Shown: one piece after another, positions 34,289 through 44,075 of the stretch | Numbering within the stretch: position 1 is the stretch's first letter | How the letters are laid out: each line of letters opens with the position of its first letter | Assembly (NCBI GenBank): GCA_031549495.1 | Contig: JAVBPS010000007.1 | Coordinates: 62,001 to 126,000, forward strand | DNA from: JAVBOW01 sp031549495 | GTDB lineage: Bacteria > Bacteroidota > Bacteroidia > Bacteroidales > Rikenellaceae | Direction: 5' to 3' | DNA: 64,000 nt | Notes under the pieces: generated by a model | What the model saw: only the letters and a program-made list of their open reading frames with translations | The model's database searches: none | What the model was told of the DNA's origin: nothing | Made by a program: the position numbers and the translations under genes

Positions 34289-36568
34289 ATGATAAAGGAA
34301 TCAGCGCATCAAGGGCGCCGCAGGATGCGGTGCGACACCCTCGCGGCCGACCTGGCCGTCGTAGGGGGCGGCATGACGGGTGTGTGCACGGCTATCGCGG
34401 CCGCCCGTGAAGGAATCAAAGTGGTGTTGGTGCAGGATCGTCCCGTGCTCGGCGGCAACGCTTCGAGCGAGGTGCGCCTCTGGATCCTGGGGGCCACGTC
34501 CCACCTGGGCAACAACAACCGCTGGTCCCGCGAAGGGGGCGTGATCGACGAGATCCTGGTCGAAAATACCTTCCGCAACCGGGAGGGCAATCCGGTGATC
34601 CTCGACTCGCTGCTGATCGACATGGTGTTGGCCGAGAAGAATATCACCCTGCTGCTGAACACCGTGGTGGGCGAGGTGCACCTGGGCGACCACCGCACCA
34701 TCGAGAGCGTCACCGCCTTCAATCCCCAGAACGGGACGCGCTACATCATCTCCGCTCCGCTCTTCTGCGACGCCTCGGGCGACGGCATCGTGGCCTACCA
34801 GGCTGGCGCCTCGTACCGTTTCGGGGCCGAGGACAAGGAGGAATTCGGGGAGTGTTTCTCCCCTTCGGAGAGCTACGGCAAGCTGCTCGGGCACACCATC
34901 TACCTCTATCCGAAGATGACCGGCGGGCCGGTGAAGTTCGTCCCCCCGTCGTTCGCCCTGAAAGACATTTCGGTGATCCCGAAGCACGCCAACATCGATC
35001 CCGCCCGCCGCGGATGCGACTACTGGTGGTTCGAGTACGGCGGGTTGAAGGACACGATCCACGACACGGAAGAGATCAAATACGAACTCTGGAAAGTGGT
35101 CTACGGCGCCTGGGATTATATCAAGAACTCGGGGAATTTCCCCGAGGCCGAAAATATGACCCTCGAATGGGTCGGCACCGTCCCCGGCAAGCGCGAGAGC
35201 CGCCGTTTCGAAGGGCTTTACATGCTCACGCAGAAGGATGTGGTCGAACAGAGCCGTTTCGACGACGCGATCGCCTTCGGCGGCTGGGCCATCGACCTGC
35301 ATCCGGCCGAAGGGGTCTATTCGCCCCTGCCGAGTTGCAACCAGTACCATGCCAAAGGGATTTATTCGATTCCTTACCGTTGCTACCTGAGCAAGGATAT
35401 CGACAACCTGTTCCTTTCGGGCCGCCTGATCAGCGCCTCGCACGTGGCCTTTGGTTCCACACGCGTGATGGCTACCACCGCCCTGGGCGGGCAGGCACTC
35501 GGCGTGGCCGCGGCCATGTGCCGCGAAAAAGGGGTGGCCCCCGCAGCCCTGCTCGACCCGGCGGCGATGCGCGGATACCAACAACGGTTGAGCGTGACGG
35601 GACAGAGCGTCCCGTTCGTGCCGATCGACCCGGCGCAGAACAAGGCCGCCGCCGCCCGCATTACAGCGACGAGCACGCTTACGCTCGACGAACTGCCGCA
35701 CGAGGGCGCCTGGACTTCCCTCTGTTTTTCCGTGGCGCAATTGCTGCCTCTCAAGAAAGGACCTTCACCGGAATTTTCGCTGCTCCTGCGGGCGGATGAA
35801 GATACGCAGGCGACCGCCCAACTGTGCGTAAGTTCCAAACCTCATAATTACACGCCCGACGTGGAGCTCGCTTCCCTCACGCTGACCCTGGAAAAGGGTG
35901 AGCAGCGGGTAGAACTCGATTTCGGGGTGCAGATCCCCCACGACCAATACGCTTTCGTGGTCTTGCGCGCCAACGAAAAGGCGTCGGTCGCTTCATCGCC
36001 CGTGCGCATGACCGGCATCGTTTCCGCCTTCAATAAATTCAACCACCGGGTGAACAACACCGGCCGCCAGATCCCGCCCGAAGGGAGCGGTTTCGAGTCG
36101 TTCGAATTCTGGTGCCCCGAGCGGCGTCCCGCGGGAGAGAACCTTGCCTTGCGGATCACCCCGGCGCTCGAATGTTTCGGCCCAGGGAGCCTGGTGAACG
36201 GTTTTGTGCGCCCCACCATCGCGCCCAACGCCTGGGTGGCGGCCCCCGGGGACAAACAGCCTGCCGTCACGTTGCAATGGGATGCCCCGCAGCAGATTTC
36301 GGTCATTCGCCTCTTTCTGGATACGGACTACGACCATCCGATGGAATCGTCGCAATACGGCCATCCGGAGAGCGTGATGCCCTTCTGCGTGCGCGACATC
36401 CGGATCACGGACGGCGGCGGGAATCCGGTCGCCGCCGTTACGGACAATCACCAGACCGTCGTTACATTCCGTTTTCGCCAACCATTGGAAACCGACCGTC
36501 TGGAGATAGAATTGAGCAACGGCCAGGATCACGTGCCTGTGTCACTGTTTCAGATCTATATAGCCTGA
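34289..36568 (+). CDS. Cytoplasmic FAD-dependent oxidoreductase (PF12831 type) with long C-terminal beta-rich region
   Basis: The 759-residue protein has no signal peptide. Its FAD-binding motif is the canonical GGGMTG (residues 26-31), followed by RPVLGGNASSEVRLWI. FCDASGDGIVAYQAG, RRFEGLYMLTQKDV and SGRLISASHVAFGSTRVMATTALGGQALGVAAAM match the closing part of the FAD site seen in its three secreted relatives. From about residue 450 to the end is an extra region rich in beta-strands that I cannot assign. It forms an operon with the symporter. A role in oxidising or reducing an imported sugar is inferred from that link only. Confidence 0.87.
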   Translation: MIKESAHQGRRRMRCDTLAADLAVVGGGMTGVCTAIAAAREGIKVVLVQDRPVLGGNASSEVRLWILGATSHLGNNNRWSREGGVIDEILVENTFRNREGNPVILDSLLIDMVLAEKNITLLLNTVVGEVHLGDHRTIESVTAFNPQNGTRYIISAPLFCDASGDGIVAYQAGASYRFGAEDKEEFGECFSPSESYGKLLGHTIYLYPKMTGGPVKFVPPSFALKDISVIPKHANIDPARRGCDYWWFEYGGLKDTIHDTEEIKYELWKVVYGAWDYIKNSGNFPEAENMTLEWVGTVPGKRESRRFEGLYMLTQKDVVEQSRFDDAIAFGGWAIDLHPAEGVYSPLPSCNQYHAKGIYSIPYRCYLSKDIDNLFLSGRLISASHVAFGSTRVMATTALGGQALGVAAAMCREKGVAPAALLDPAAMRGYQQRLSVTGQSVPFVPIDPAQNKAAAARITATSTLTLDELPHEGAWTSLCFSVAQLLPLKKGPSPEFSLLLRADEDTQATAQLCVSSKPHNYTPDVELASLTLTLEKGEQRVELDFGVQIPHDQYAFVVLRANEKASVASSPVRMTGIVSAFNKFNHRVNNTGRQIPPEGSGFESFEFWCPERRPAGENLALRITPALECFGPGSLVNGFVRPTIAPNAWVAAPGDKQPAVTLQWDAPQQISVIRLFLDTDYDHPMESSQYGHPESVMPFCVRDIRITDGGGNPVAAVTDNHQTVVTFRFRQPLETDRLEIELSNGQDHVPVSLFQIYIA

Positions 36569-36660
36569 CCTGCCACACGCTTCCAAAACACAAACAATTG
36601 CCGGAATCGCATGCCTCCTAATCTTGCTTGGCTAATCTTGAACATAGATGTAAAAGAACA

Positions 36661-39600
36661 TTATCCTGAATGCGATGCTTGTTTGGCCGGAGCGTCGGGT
36701 TGTCCTTTTTTCAGGAATTCGCTCGCATTCTTGCCGAAATATTTCTTGAACACGATACTGAAATATTTCGGGTCGGAAAAACCGACCTGGTAAGCGATTT
36801 CGTTGACGTAGTAATTACCCGATTGCAGCAGTTCCACGGATTTGTTGAGACGGTATTGCTGGATGAATTCCAGGGGTGTTTTGTTGAGTAGTTCCTTGAA
36901 TTTACGGTACAGGTTGGCGCGGCTCAGGCCGGTCTCGCGCTCCAGGTCTTCGGCCGAAAAAGCGGAATTGGAAAGGTTCGCCTCGGTGAGATGCCAGACC
37001 CGGCTGATAAATTTCTTGTCCGCTTCATTCATTCCGTCGCCGGGTTCGTACTCCTCCTGTACGAATTTTTCCTTTATTTTTTTGCGGTTCTCCAACAGGT
37101 TGAGTATGCAGTTGACCAGCAGGTCGATGTCCACGGGTTTCTCCAGGTAGATGTCCGCCCCGGCCCGATAGCCCTCGGCTTTGTTCTCGTTCGAGCTCAG
37201 GGCGGTGAGCAGGATGACCGGGATATGGTTGGTGCGCAGGTTGTTCTTGATCTCGAAACAAAGCTCTGCGCCGTCCATCACCGGCATCATCACATCGGAA
37301 ACAACGGTGTCGACCGACGTTTTCGAGAGGACTTTCAGCGCTTCCGCGCCGTTGGTGGCCGTCACGATCCGGAAACGGCTCTTCAGGTGGGCCGCCATGA
37401 TGTCGCGCAGGTCGTCATTGTCTTCGACGATCAGGATCTTGGGCCTGCGGCCACCCGGTAGTCTTTCGCCGCCCGGCATCTCTCCGGCCGCCTCTTCGGC
37501 TGTGTGCCGCTCCCCGGTCCCGGGTACCGCATCTGCGGCATGCATGGGGAAACTGAGATGAAAGCTCGTCCCCTTATTCAGTGCGCTTTCTACCCATATC
37601 TCGCCGCCGTGCAGGACGACCAGTTCGCGGGTGATCATCAGCCCGATGCCGAATCCTGTCTCCGTGGAATTGACCACGTTATCGGCCCGGAAATAGCGTT
37701 TGAAAAGTTGCTTTTGCTGCTCCTTGGGAATGCCCACCCCGTCGTCGGCGATGGAGATCAGCAACCGGTCCTCTTTCGTGCGGGTCGTGAGCGTGATATG
37801 CCCCATCTTGCGGCTGTATTTGACCGCATTGGAGAGCAGGTTGAAGATGATCTTATCGAATTTATCGGGATCGACGGCCAGCGGAGTTTCGCTGCCTCCG
37901 TAGTGCCTGGCCAGGACGATGCCCCGCTGCTCCATCAGGGGGATGAAGTCCTCGCAAATGGCGTCCAGCGTCCGCTCGACGGTGATATAGGAAAGGTGCA
38001 GGTTTTTCTTTTCGAAATCCCTGGCTTCGAATTCCAGCAACTGATCGGCGAGTTTGGTCAGGCGCGAGGCGTTGCTGTTCGCTTTGCGAAGGATCTCGAG
38101 GGTTTCATCCGAGAAATCTTTTTTGCGCATGGCCAGTTGCAGCGGCGATTTGATCAGCGAAAGCGGGGTGCGGATGTCGTGGATGATGTTGACGAAAGAA
38201 CGGATCTTGTCCTTGGCCCGTCGCTCGCTCAGGCGCACGCGGTAGAATTTGACGGCGGCGTAGATGAGCCCCGCCAGGAAGATCCCGTAGAGCAGGTAAG
38301 CCAGGGGAGTCTGCCAGAATGGGGGAGCGATCATGATGGTGATCGAACGGGAATTGCGGACGATTTCCTGCAGGCTGTTCGTGTTGGCCCATTGGATGAC
38401 CAGGCGGTAGCTGCCGGGCTTGAGGTTGGTGTAGCTGGCGGAATTCGCCCGGGTGATGGGCGACCATCCCGTATCGAAACCTTCGAGTTTCCAGCGGTAA
38501 TAGTTGGCTTTGTTGATCAGGTTGACGGACGAGAATTCGAAGGTGAGCGAATTTTGGGAGTGCTTCAGGCGGATGGAATCCGTCTGGTCGATCGACCGAT
38601 CGAGGGGCGAATCCGGGGCGCCTATCCCGGCGCTTTCATTGAAAATTTTCAGATCGGTGACGATCAGGTTGGTTCTCAGGTCGAAAGCGAGCAACTCTTC
38701 GGGGTGGAAAATGATAAAGCCGTTGTTGCTGCCGAAAACGATCTCGCCCCGGCGGGTGCGGCCGTAGGTTCCGTAGGTAAACTCTTTGATCGGAAGGCCG
38801 TCGTCGAGGGTGTAATTCTTGAAGGTTTCCCCGGCGATGCCGAAACACGAAATTCCCTTGGTGGTGCTCAGCCAGAGGTTGCGGCGTCCGTCCTGCTCGA
38901 TGCCGTAGACCAGATTCGAGGGAAGGCCGTCCGCCACGGTGAATTTGCGGAATCCTTCCGTCGCGGGATCGAAGCGGATCAGTCCCTGCCCCTCGGAGGC
39001 CAGCCACAGGACACCCTCTTCGTCCTGGGTGATGCAGAAAATGGAGCCTATGTTGTACTGGGTGGCGTTGAAATTGCGGATCGTCTCCCGGTCCTGGATC
39101 AGATGCAGGCCGTTGTGTCCCCCGGCGGCTATCCGACCGTCGCGGAGTTTGCAGATGCAGAGCGCATCGGCGACCGGAAAGGTTTCCTGGACGCCGGTAC
39201 GGAGACTGCGACGGATAAGGGGCGAACCCGCCCCCGAACTCCATAACCGATCCCCGTCGACCAGCAGGGCGTTGATCCCCGGCTGATAGGCCTGGCCGGG
39301 GGTGGTGCCCAAGGAAACGGCCGAGCGACGGCGGTCGATCTTCAGCAGGCCGTCCTGGGCGGTACCCGCCAGGATGTTACCCTCCGCGTCGCAGGCCAGG
39401 GCGATGATCTTGTTGCCCGACAGCCGGTCGGCGTCGGTATGCGGATGCAGGTAGTCCCACGTCCTGCGGTCGGCGCTCAAGATGCTGATACCGTCGTTGG
39501 TGCCGACCCACAGGTTGCCCTGAGAGTCCTCGACGAAAGAACGCACTTCGTTGTTGTGCAAACTGTTGTGGTCGTTCGGATTGTTCCTGTAGTATTGGAA

Positions 39601-40602
39601 GTTCAGCGCCTTGTTATTCAGGTAAGAGATGCAATTGCCTGCGATCCACACCCAGTCGTTGTCGTCGATGTAGATGTCGCTTACCTCGTTGGTGGTGGTC
39701 TGGCCCTTATCCTTGCTGCTCAGGTAGTATGAGGTCTTGAGTTGAAGCAGCGTGTCGATCTCGAACAACCCTTTGCCGGGAGTGCCGAACCAGAGCGTCC
39801 CGCTGCGGTCCGCCACGATCTCCGAGATGGGGGTGGGGCCGATCTCGCGGTTGAGCCGGGGATTGGTCCGCAGGTGCTGGTCGCCTATCCTGAACGCACT
39901 GATGCGTCCGGGCGAGGCCAGGTAAATGTTCTTCCCCCTGTCGACGCACGCGCTTGAGATGTTCCCCAGACGGGATATCTCTTGTCGGATCGCACCGCCG
40001 GGCATATCATCCAGGGCTTTGCCCGTTGCCAGGTCGAAAAAACGCACGGCGTCGGCACTGACCACCAGCAGCGTCCCGTCCGGGTAGGGAATCAGCGAAA
40101 CGACCGAAAAGTCCAACCCCGGGAAAGTGCGCGCCGCGCGTGTGATCTCCCCGAAAGCGACCACTCCCCGGTCGGTGCCCAGGTAGACGACGCCCTGCGG
40201 GTCATTCACGTACATATCGCGGATCGTGCGGTTGTTGTCCGTGGAGAAAACCTTGTCGAACCGCTCTTTGCTGCGGTCGTAAAGGAACACGTCCGAAAAA
40301 TTGAACACCCAGATCCGCCCCCGGCCGTCGATGTGGAATTTGTTGCGCCGTAGGCCGTATTGGGTGATCTCGCCCGGTCTGTAGAGGGCGTAGTTGCGGA
40401 AATGCGTTCCGTCGTAGCGGTCGATACCCTCTTTGGTGGAGAACCACATCAATCCCTTTTCGTCCTTGGCCACCGAAAAGGTGGTGCTGTTACTCAGCCC
40501 CGCCTCGACCGGAAGATGGGTGAAGCCGGACGCCGCGGCCCGCCCGCCGTAAAACGACAAAGCGAGGATGAATATAAAAGGTCTGATCCTGGGTATGTTC
40601 AA
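36661..40602 (-). CDS. Hybrid two-component system regulator (HTCS) of PUL B, TTG start
   Basis: The reading frame begins with TTG at 40602; an in-frame TAG lies five codons upstream (four codons in between) and the next ATG is about 50 codons later, inside the propeller, so TTG is the best start. It gives a signal peptide (NIPRIRPFIFILALSFYGG). The 1313-residue order is Reg_prop propeller (about 25-650), Y_Y_Y domain (about 680-750), a membrane helix (about 755-780), a kinase core with NIIHDIRTPL (His about 808; Asp follows the His instead of the usual Glu), ATPase domain, receiver starting PKILIVEDNDD with VVSDVMMP, and an AraC helix-turn-helix ending near SEFLKKG. It points away from PUL B, which it should activate. 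Confidence 0.95.
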   Translation of the reverse strand: MNIPRIRPFIFILALSFYGGRAAASGFTHLPVEAGLSNSTTFSVAKDEKGLMWFSTKEGIDRYDGTHFRNYALYRPGEITQYGLRRNKFHIDGRGRIWVFNFSDVFLYDRSKERFDKVFSTDNNRTIRDMYVNDPQGVVYLGTDRGVVAFGEITRAARTFPGLDFSVVSLIPYPDGTLLVVSADAVRFFDLATGKALDDMPGGAIRQEISRLGNISSACVDRGKNIYLASPGRISAFRIGDQHLRTNPRLNREIGPTPISEIVADRSGTLWFGTPGKGLFEIDTLLQLKTSYYLSSKDKGQTTTNEVSDIYIDDNDWVWIAGNCISYLNNKALNFQYYRNNPNDHNSLHNNEVRSFVEDSQGNLWVGTNDGISILSADRRTWDYLHPHTDADRLSGNKIIALACDAEGNILAGTAQDGLLKIDRRRSAVSLGTTPGQAYQPGINALLVDGDRLWSSGAGSPLIRRSLRTGVQETFPVADALCICKLRDGRIAAGGHNGLHLIQDRETIRNFNATQYNIGSIFCITQDEEGVLWLASEGQGLIRFDPATEGFRKFTVADGLPSNLVYGIEQDGRRNLWLSTTKGISCFGIAGETFKNYTLDDGLPIKEFTYGTYGRTRRGEIVFGSNNGFIIFHPEELLAFDLRTNLIVTDLKIFNESAGIGAPDSPLDRSIDQTDSIRLKHSQNSLTFEFSSVNLINKANYYRWKLEGFDTGWSPITRANSASYTNLKPGSYRLVIQWANTNSLQEIVRNSRSITIMIAPPFWQTPLAYLLYGIFLAGLIYAAVKFYRVRLSERRAKDKIRSFVNIIHDIRTPLSLIKSPLQLAMRKKDFSDETLEILRKANSNASRLTKLADQLLEFEARDFEKKNLHLSYITVERTLDAICEDFIPLMEQRGIVLARHYGGSETPLAVDPDKFDKIIFNLLSNAVKYSRKMGHITLTTRTKEDRLLISIADDGVGIPKEQQKQLFKRYFRADNVVNSTETGFGIGLMITRELVVLHGGEIWVESALNKGTSFHLSFPMHAADAVPGTGERHTAEEAAGEMPGGERLPGGRRPKILIVEDNDDLRDIMAAHLKSRFRIVTATNGAEALKVLSKTSVDTVVSDVMMPVMDGAELCFEIKNNLRTNHIPVILLTALSSNENKAEGYRAGADIYLEKPVDIDLLVNCILNLLENRKKIKEKFVQEEYEPGDGMNEADKKFISRVWHLTEANLSNSAFSAEDLERETGLSRANLYRKFKELLNKTPLEFIQQYRLNKSVELLQSGNYYVNEIAYQVGFSDPKYFSIVFKKYFGKNASEFLKKGQPDAPAKQASHSG

Positions 40603-40760
40603 CTGAAAGCCGGTCTAAGATTGCGTAAATTTAATAAAGTTTCGGGAGATTCCGCCGGCCGCGACTGCGTTTCAAAACCGGGAGGTTGTTTTTTCGGGTG
40701 ATGATACATTTTTCATAAATTTTGAGAGGAAATTCCCCCCGGATGTTCGGGTCTGTGTGC

Positions 40761-40768
40761 TATACTTG
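40761..40768 (+). promoter_or_regulatory. Putative -7 box of the PUL B susC promoter
   Basis: TATACTTG matches TAnnTTTG with one mismatch and would start a transcript near 40775, giving a leader of about 65 nt. No good -33 box is seen at 19-21 nt upstream, as expected for a promoter that depends on an HTCS activator. No other signal was found in the 40603-40839 intergenic region. Confidence 0.5.
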
Positions 40769-40839
40769 CATACGGAAAAAACCTCCTTTTGTCCAAACAA
40801 CCTCAATTTACACACTAACCTTTTATTAATAACTTACTT

Positions 40840-43800
40840 ATGAACGACTTTCACCAGAGTCTCAGATCACGGGCCGGTTGCAGGATCGCCATTTTGCTGG
40901 CCGCCCTGCTGCTATGCGTGCATGCGCCCGCCCGTGCGCAACAGAAACAGGTGCCCGTACAGGGGACCCTCACCGGTACGGTGTCGGGCGACGACGGAAT
41001 ATTGCTGCCCGGCGTCCAGGTACGCAACGCCACTACCGGCGAGGCGACCGTCACCGACCGCAACGCTGCCTATAAAATAGGTGTTTCGGGGCCGAAAGAC
41101 ATCCTCACGTTCACTTACCTGGGTTACGACCAGGTCGACCGCGTGGCCGGAACCGCCGTAAAGATGGACATCGTGATGAAAAGCGCAACCAAGGCGCTCG
41201 ATGAAGTGGTGGTGATCGGCTACGGCGAGATCAAAAAACGTGACATCACGGGAGCCATCTCCTCGATGAGCAAGGCCGACATCGACAACCGCCTGCCGAC
41301 CAACGTCTACGAAGCCCTCCAGGGCGGAGCGACGGGCGTACAGGTGGTGACCGGATCGGGACAGCCGGGCGAAAGCGCCTCGGTGGTCATCCGCGGCATG
41401 TCGACGATGAACGACGACGGCATCGGGCCGCTGTGGGTCGTCGACGGGGTGCCGACCAGCAACGTCGACGACCTGAACCCCTATGACATCGAGTCGATGG
41501 AGATCCTCAAGGACGCCACTTCGGCCGCCATCTACGGATCGCGCTCGGCCAACGGGGTGATCATCGTCACTACCAAGAAAGGTTCAGAGAAACGCCCCGT
41601 GCTCGAGGTGCGCTACCTCTACTCGATCAGCGAGATGACCCACAAGCTGCCCCAGATGAACACCAGCCAGTACCGCCGTATGCAGAAGGGGCTGGCCGAA
41701 TACGCCGCCGGTGAGGGCAACGGCCTGGTCGCCTCGGCCGTCCAAAAAGTGCTCGGCTCCCAAATGGCGGACTCGCTCAACTACCTGCTCAGCGCCGACA
41801 ATGACTACCAGGACCTGGCTTTCCGCACGGCCCACAAGAACCAGCTCGACGTGAGTTTCGGCGGCGGAAGCCAGAAACTCAAATACATGCTCGTGGGCGG
41901 CCTGCTGGACGAACAGGGCGTCATCAACAATACCTCGTTCAAGCGCTTCTCCGCGCGCGTCAACGCCGACTACATCGCCAACAAGCACCTCACCCTGAGT
42001 ACGCGTTTCAACGCCAGCTACGCCCGTAAGGACGGCATCGACGAGGCGGGATTCCTGAACAGCCTGCTCATGCGCAAGCCCAACCTGTCGCTCTACTACC
42101 CCGACGAAACGCTCATCGGGACCTTGTGGGGCATCAATCCCGTGGCGGCCAATCTGCAGACCAATTTCACGGATATCTACCGCGGGACGTTCTTCCAACT
42201 GCTGGAATACAAATTCATCGAAGGCCTCAAGTTCACCACCAACTTCAACGCCAACTACTCCCAGCACCGCTACAATTTCATGAAACCCACCCTGCTGAGC
42301 GACAGCTACCTGAATAACTACGGGAACCACAACAGCACGCTCAACTACGACTGGATGAACGAGAACTACCTCAACTACACCAAGTCGTTCTGCGGCGAAA
42401 AACACAATCTCTCCGCCATGCTCGGTTTCAGTATGCAGGGCTGGAAAACGGAATACGACTATTACAGCGGCAAGAATTCGGCGACCGACGCCCTGTACAC
42501 CATGAACGCCTTTGCCGCCAATTTTGACCTGACCAAAACGGGAACGACCGAGACCGCCCACAACATGATGTCGTTCTTCGGCCGGGTCACCTATAACTAT
42601 AAGTCGAAATATCTCTTTGCGGCTAACCTGCGCGCAGACGGCAGCTCGCGTTTCGCCAAAGATAAGAAATTCGGCTATTTCCCCTCCGCCTCGGCCGCCT
42701 GGCGCTTCACGGACGAAAAATTCATGGAGGGGACCAGAAAATGGTTCAACGACGGCAAGATCAGGGTGAGCTACGGCATCACCGGCAACGAGAGCATCGG
42801 CGACTACGAATCGGTGCTCACATACAGCATCGGCAGCACCTACGACGGCGTGTCGGGGGTCACTCCCTCACGCATCTCGGTCGACGACCTGGGATGGGAA
42901 CAGACCGCCCAGACCAACGTCGGGCTCGACCTGGCATTGCTGAAAAACCGCCTGCGCATCACTTTCGACCTCTACAACAAGGAGACCACCAACCTGCTGG
43001 CCAATTACGAGATCCCCAAGGAATGGGGTTTCAACGTCGCCCGCAAGAATATCGGATCGATCCAGAACCGGGGCCTCGAAGTCTCCGTGTCGGCCGACGT
43101 GATCAAGAAGAAGGACATAAGCCTCAACCTCTCGGGCAACCTGTCGATCAACCGCAACAAAGTGCTTTCGCTGGCCCAGGGAAACTCTTACATCTATGAC
43201 AACCGCTGGTGGATCTCGGAAGGAAGGCCCTTGGGCGATTTCTACGGCTACACCTACCTGGGCGTGTTCCAGTACGACCAATCCAACGCGTTCACCGCTG
43301 ACTGGGCGCAACTTACCCCCGTCTTCCAGCGGGACGCGGCGGGCAATATGATCCAGGGTGCGAACGGTAAATACGTCCTGGACCACTACACGCTCGGCAA
43401 CGAGGTCTACACCGGCACCGTCAAACAAAAGACCCTGCCCGACGGGACGCCCTTCCGCGGCGGAGACATCAACTGGCAGGAGAGCCCCGATGCCACCGAT
43501 GGTGTGATCAGCGACAAGGACCGCACGGTGTTGGGCAACGCCCAGCCCGATTTCACGGGGGGCATCTCGCTCAACTTCACCTACCGCAGTTGGAGCCTCT
43601 ACGCCTCGGCTTACTACTCGATTGGCGGGAAGATCTACAACCAGGCGCGTTACAACCGCGACCAGGCGAGCATGGCGGCTTTCTCGACCGTTCCGTCGGT
43701 CGACTGGCTGGATAACTTCTGGGTGCGCCAGGGCGACGACGTCCAGTACCCGCGCCCCTTTACGGACAGCTTTCAGAACGGCCGCGAAATCAACTCGATC

Positions 43801-44052
43801 TACATCGAAGACGCATCCTACGTCAAAATCCGCAACATCCGCCTGAGCTACCGTTTCCCGGCTAAATGGGCCAACAAGATCAGGGTGAGGGGCATGAGCG
43901 CGTACGTGTTCGCCAACAACCCCTTCACCTGGACCACCTACTCGGGCTACGACCCGGAGTTCTCCTCATTCAGCGCCCTGGCCCTGGGTATGGACACCAA
44001 CCGTTTTCCGCGTAAGCGTGAGTTCGGCCTGGGCGTGAACCTCAATTTTTAA
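40840..44052 (+). CDS. SusC/RagA-type TonB-dependent glycan transporter, PUL B
   Basis: The 1070-residue protein has an N-terminal signal (cleaved near ARAQ, about residue 34), a carboxypeptidase-regulatory-like domain (about 42-125, LTGTVSGDDGILLPGVQV), a plug (about 130-245, with VVIGYGEIKKRDITGAI, IRGMSTMNDDGIGPLWVVDG and ILKDATSAAIYGSRSANGV) and a beta-barrel that ends in GVNLNF. It is the first gene of the 12-gene PUL B operon and is divergent from the HTCS gene. It differs clearly from the PUL A SusC, so the two loci probably take up different oligosaccharides. Confidence 0.97.
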   Translation: MNDFHQSLRSRAGCRIAILLAALLLCVHAPARAQQKQVPVQGTLTGTVSGDDGILLPGVQVRNATTGEATVTDRNAAYKIGVSGPKDILTFTYLGYDQVDRVAGTAVKMDIVMKSATKALDEVVVIGYGEIKKRDITGAISSMSKADIDNRLPTNVYEALQGGATGVQVVTGSGQPGESASVVIRGMSTMNDDGIGPLWVVDGVPTSNVDDLNPYDIESMEILKDATSAAIYGSRSANGVIIVTTKKGSEKRPVLEVRYLYSISEMTHKLPQMNTSQYRRMQKGLAEYAAGEGNGLVASAVQKVLGSQMADSLNYLLSADNDYQDLAFRTAHKNQLDVSFGGGSQKLKYMLVGGLLDEQGVINNTSFKRFSARVNADYIANKHLTLSTRFNASYARKDGIDEAGFLNSLLMRKPNLSLYYPDETLIGTLWGINPVAANLQTNFTDIYRGTFFQLLEYKFIEGLKFTTNFNANYSQHRYNFMKPTLLSDSYLNNYGNHNSTLNYDWMNENYLNYTKSFCGEKHNLSAMLGFSMQGWKTEYDYYSGKNSATDALYTMNAFAANFDLTKTGTTETAHNMMSFFGRVTYNYKSKYLFAANLRADGSSRFAKDKKFGYFPSASAAWRFTDEKFMEGTRKWFNDGKIRVSYGITGNESIGDYESVLTYSIGSTYDGVSGVTPSRISVDDLGWEQTAQTNVGLDLALLKNRLRITFDLYNKETTNLLANYEIPKEWGFNVARKNIGSIQNRGLEVSVSADVIKKKDISLNLSGNLSINRNKVLSLAQGNSYIYDNRWWISEGRPLGDFYGYTYLGVFQYDQSNAFTADWAQLTPVFQRDAAGNMIQGANGKYVLDHYTLGNEVYTGTVKQKTLPDGTPFRGGDINWQESPDATDGVISDKDRTVLGNAQPDFTGGISLNFTYRSWSLYASAYYSIGGKIYNQARYNRDQASMAAFSTVPSVDWLDNFWVRQGDDVQYPRPFTDSFQNGREINSIYIEDASYVKIRNIRLSYRFPAKWANKIRVRGMSAYVFANNPFTWTTYSGYDPEFSSFSALALGMDTNRFPRKREFGLGVNLNF

Positions 44053-44075
44053 TGCGACCCGAAAAAATTAAAGCA

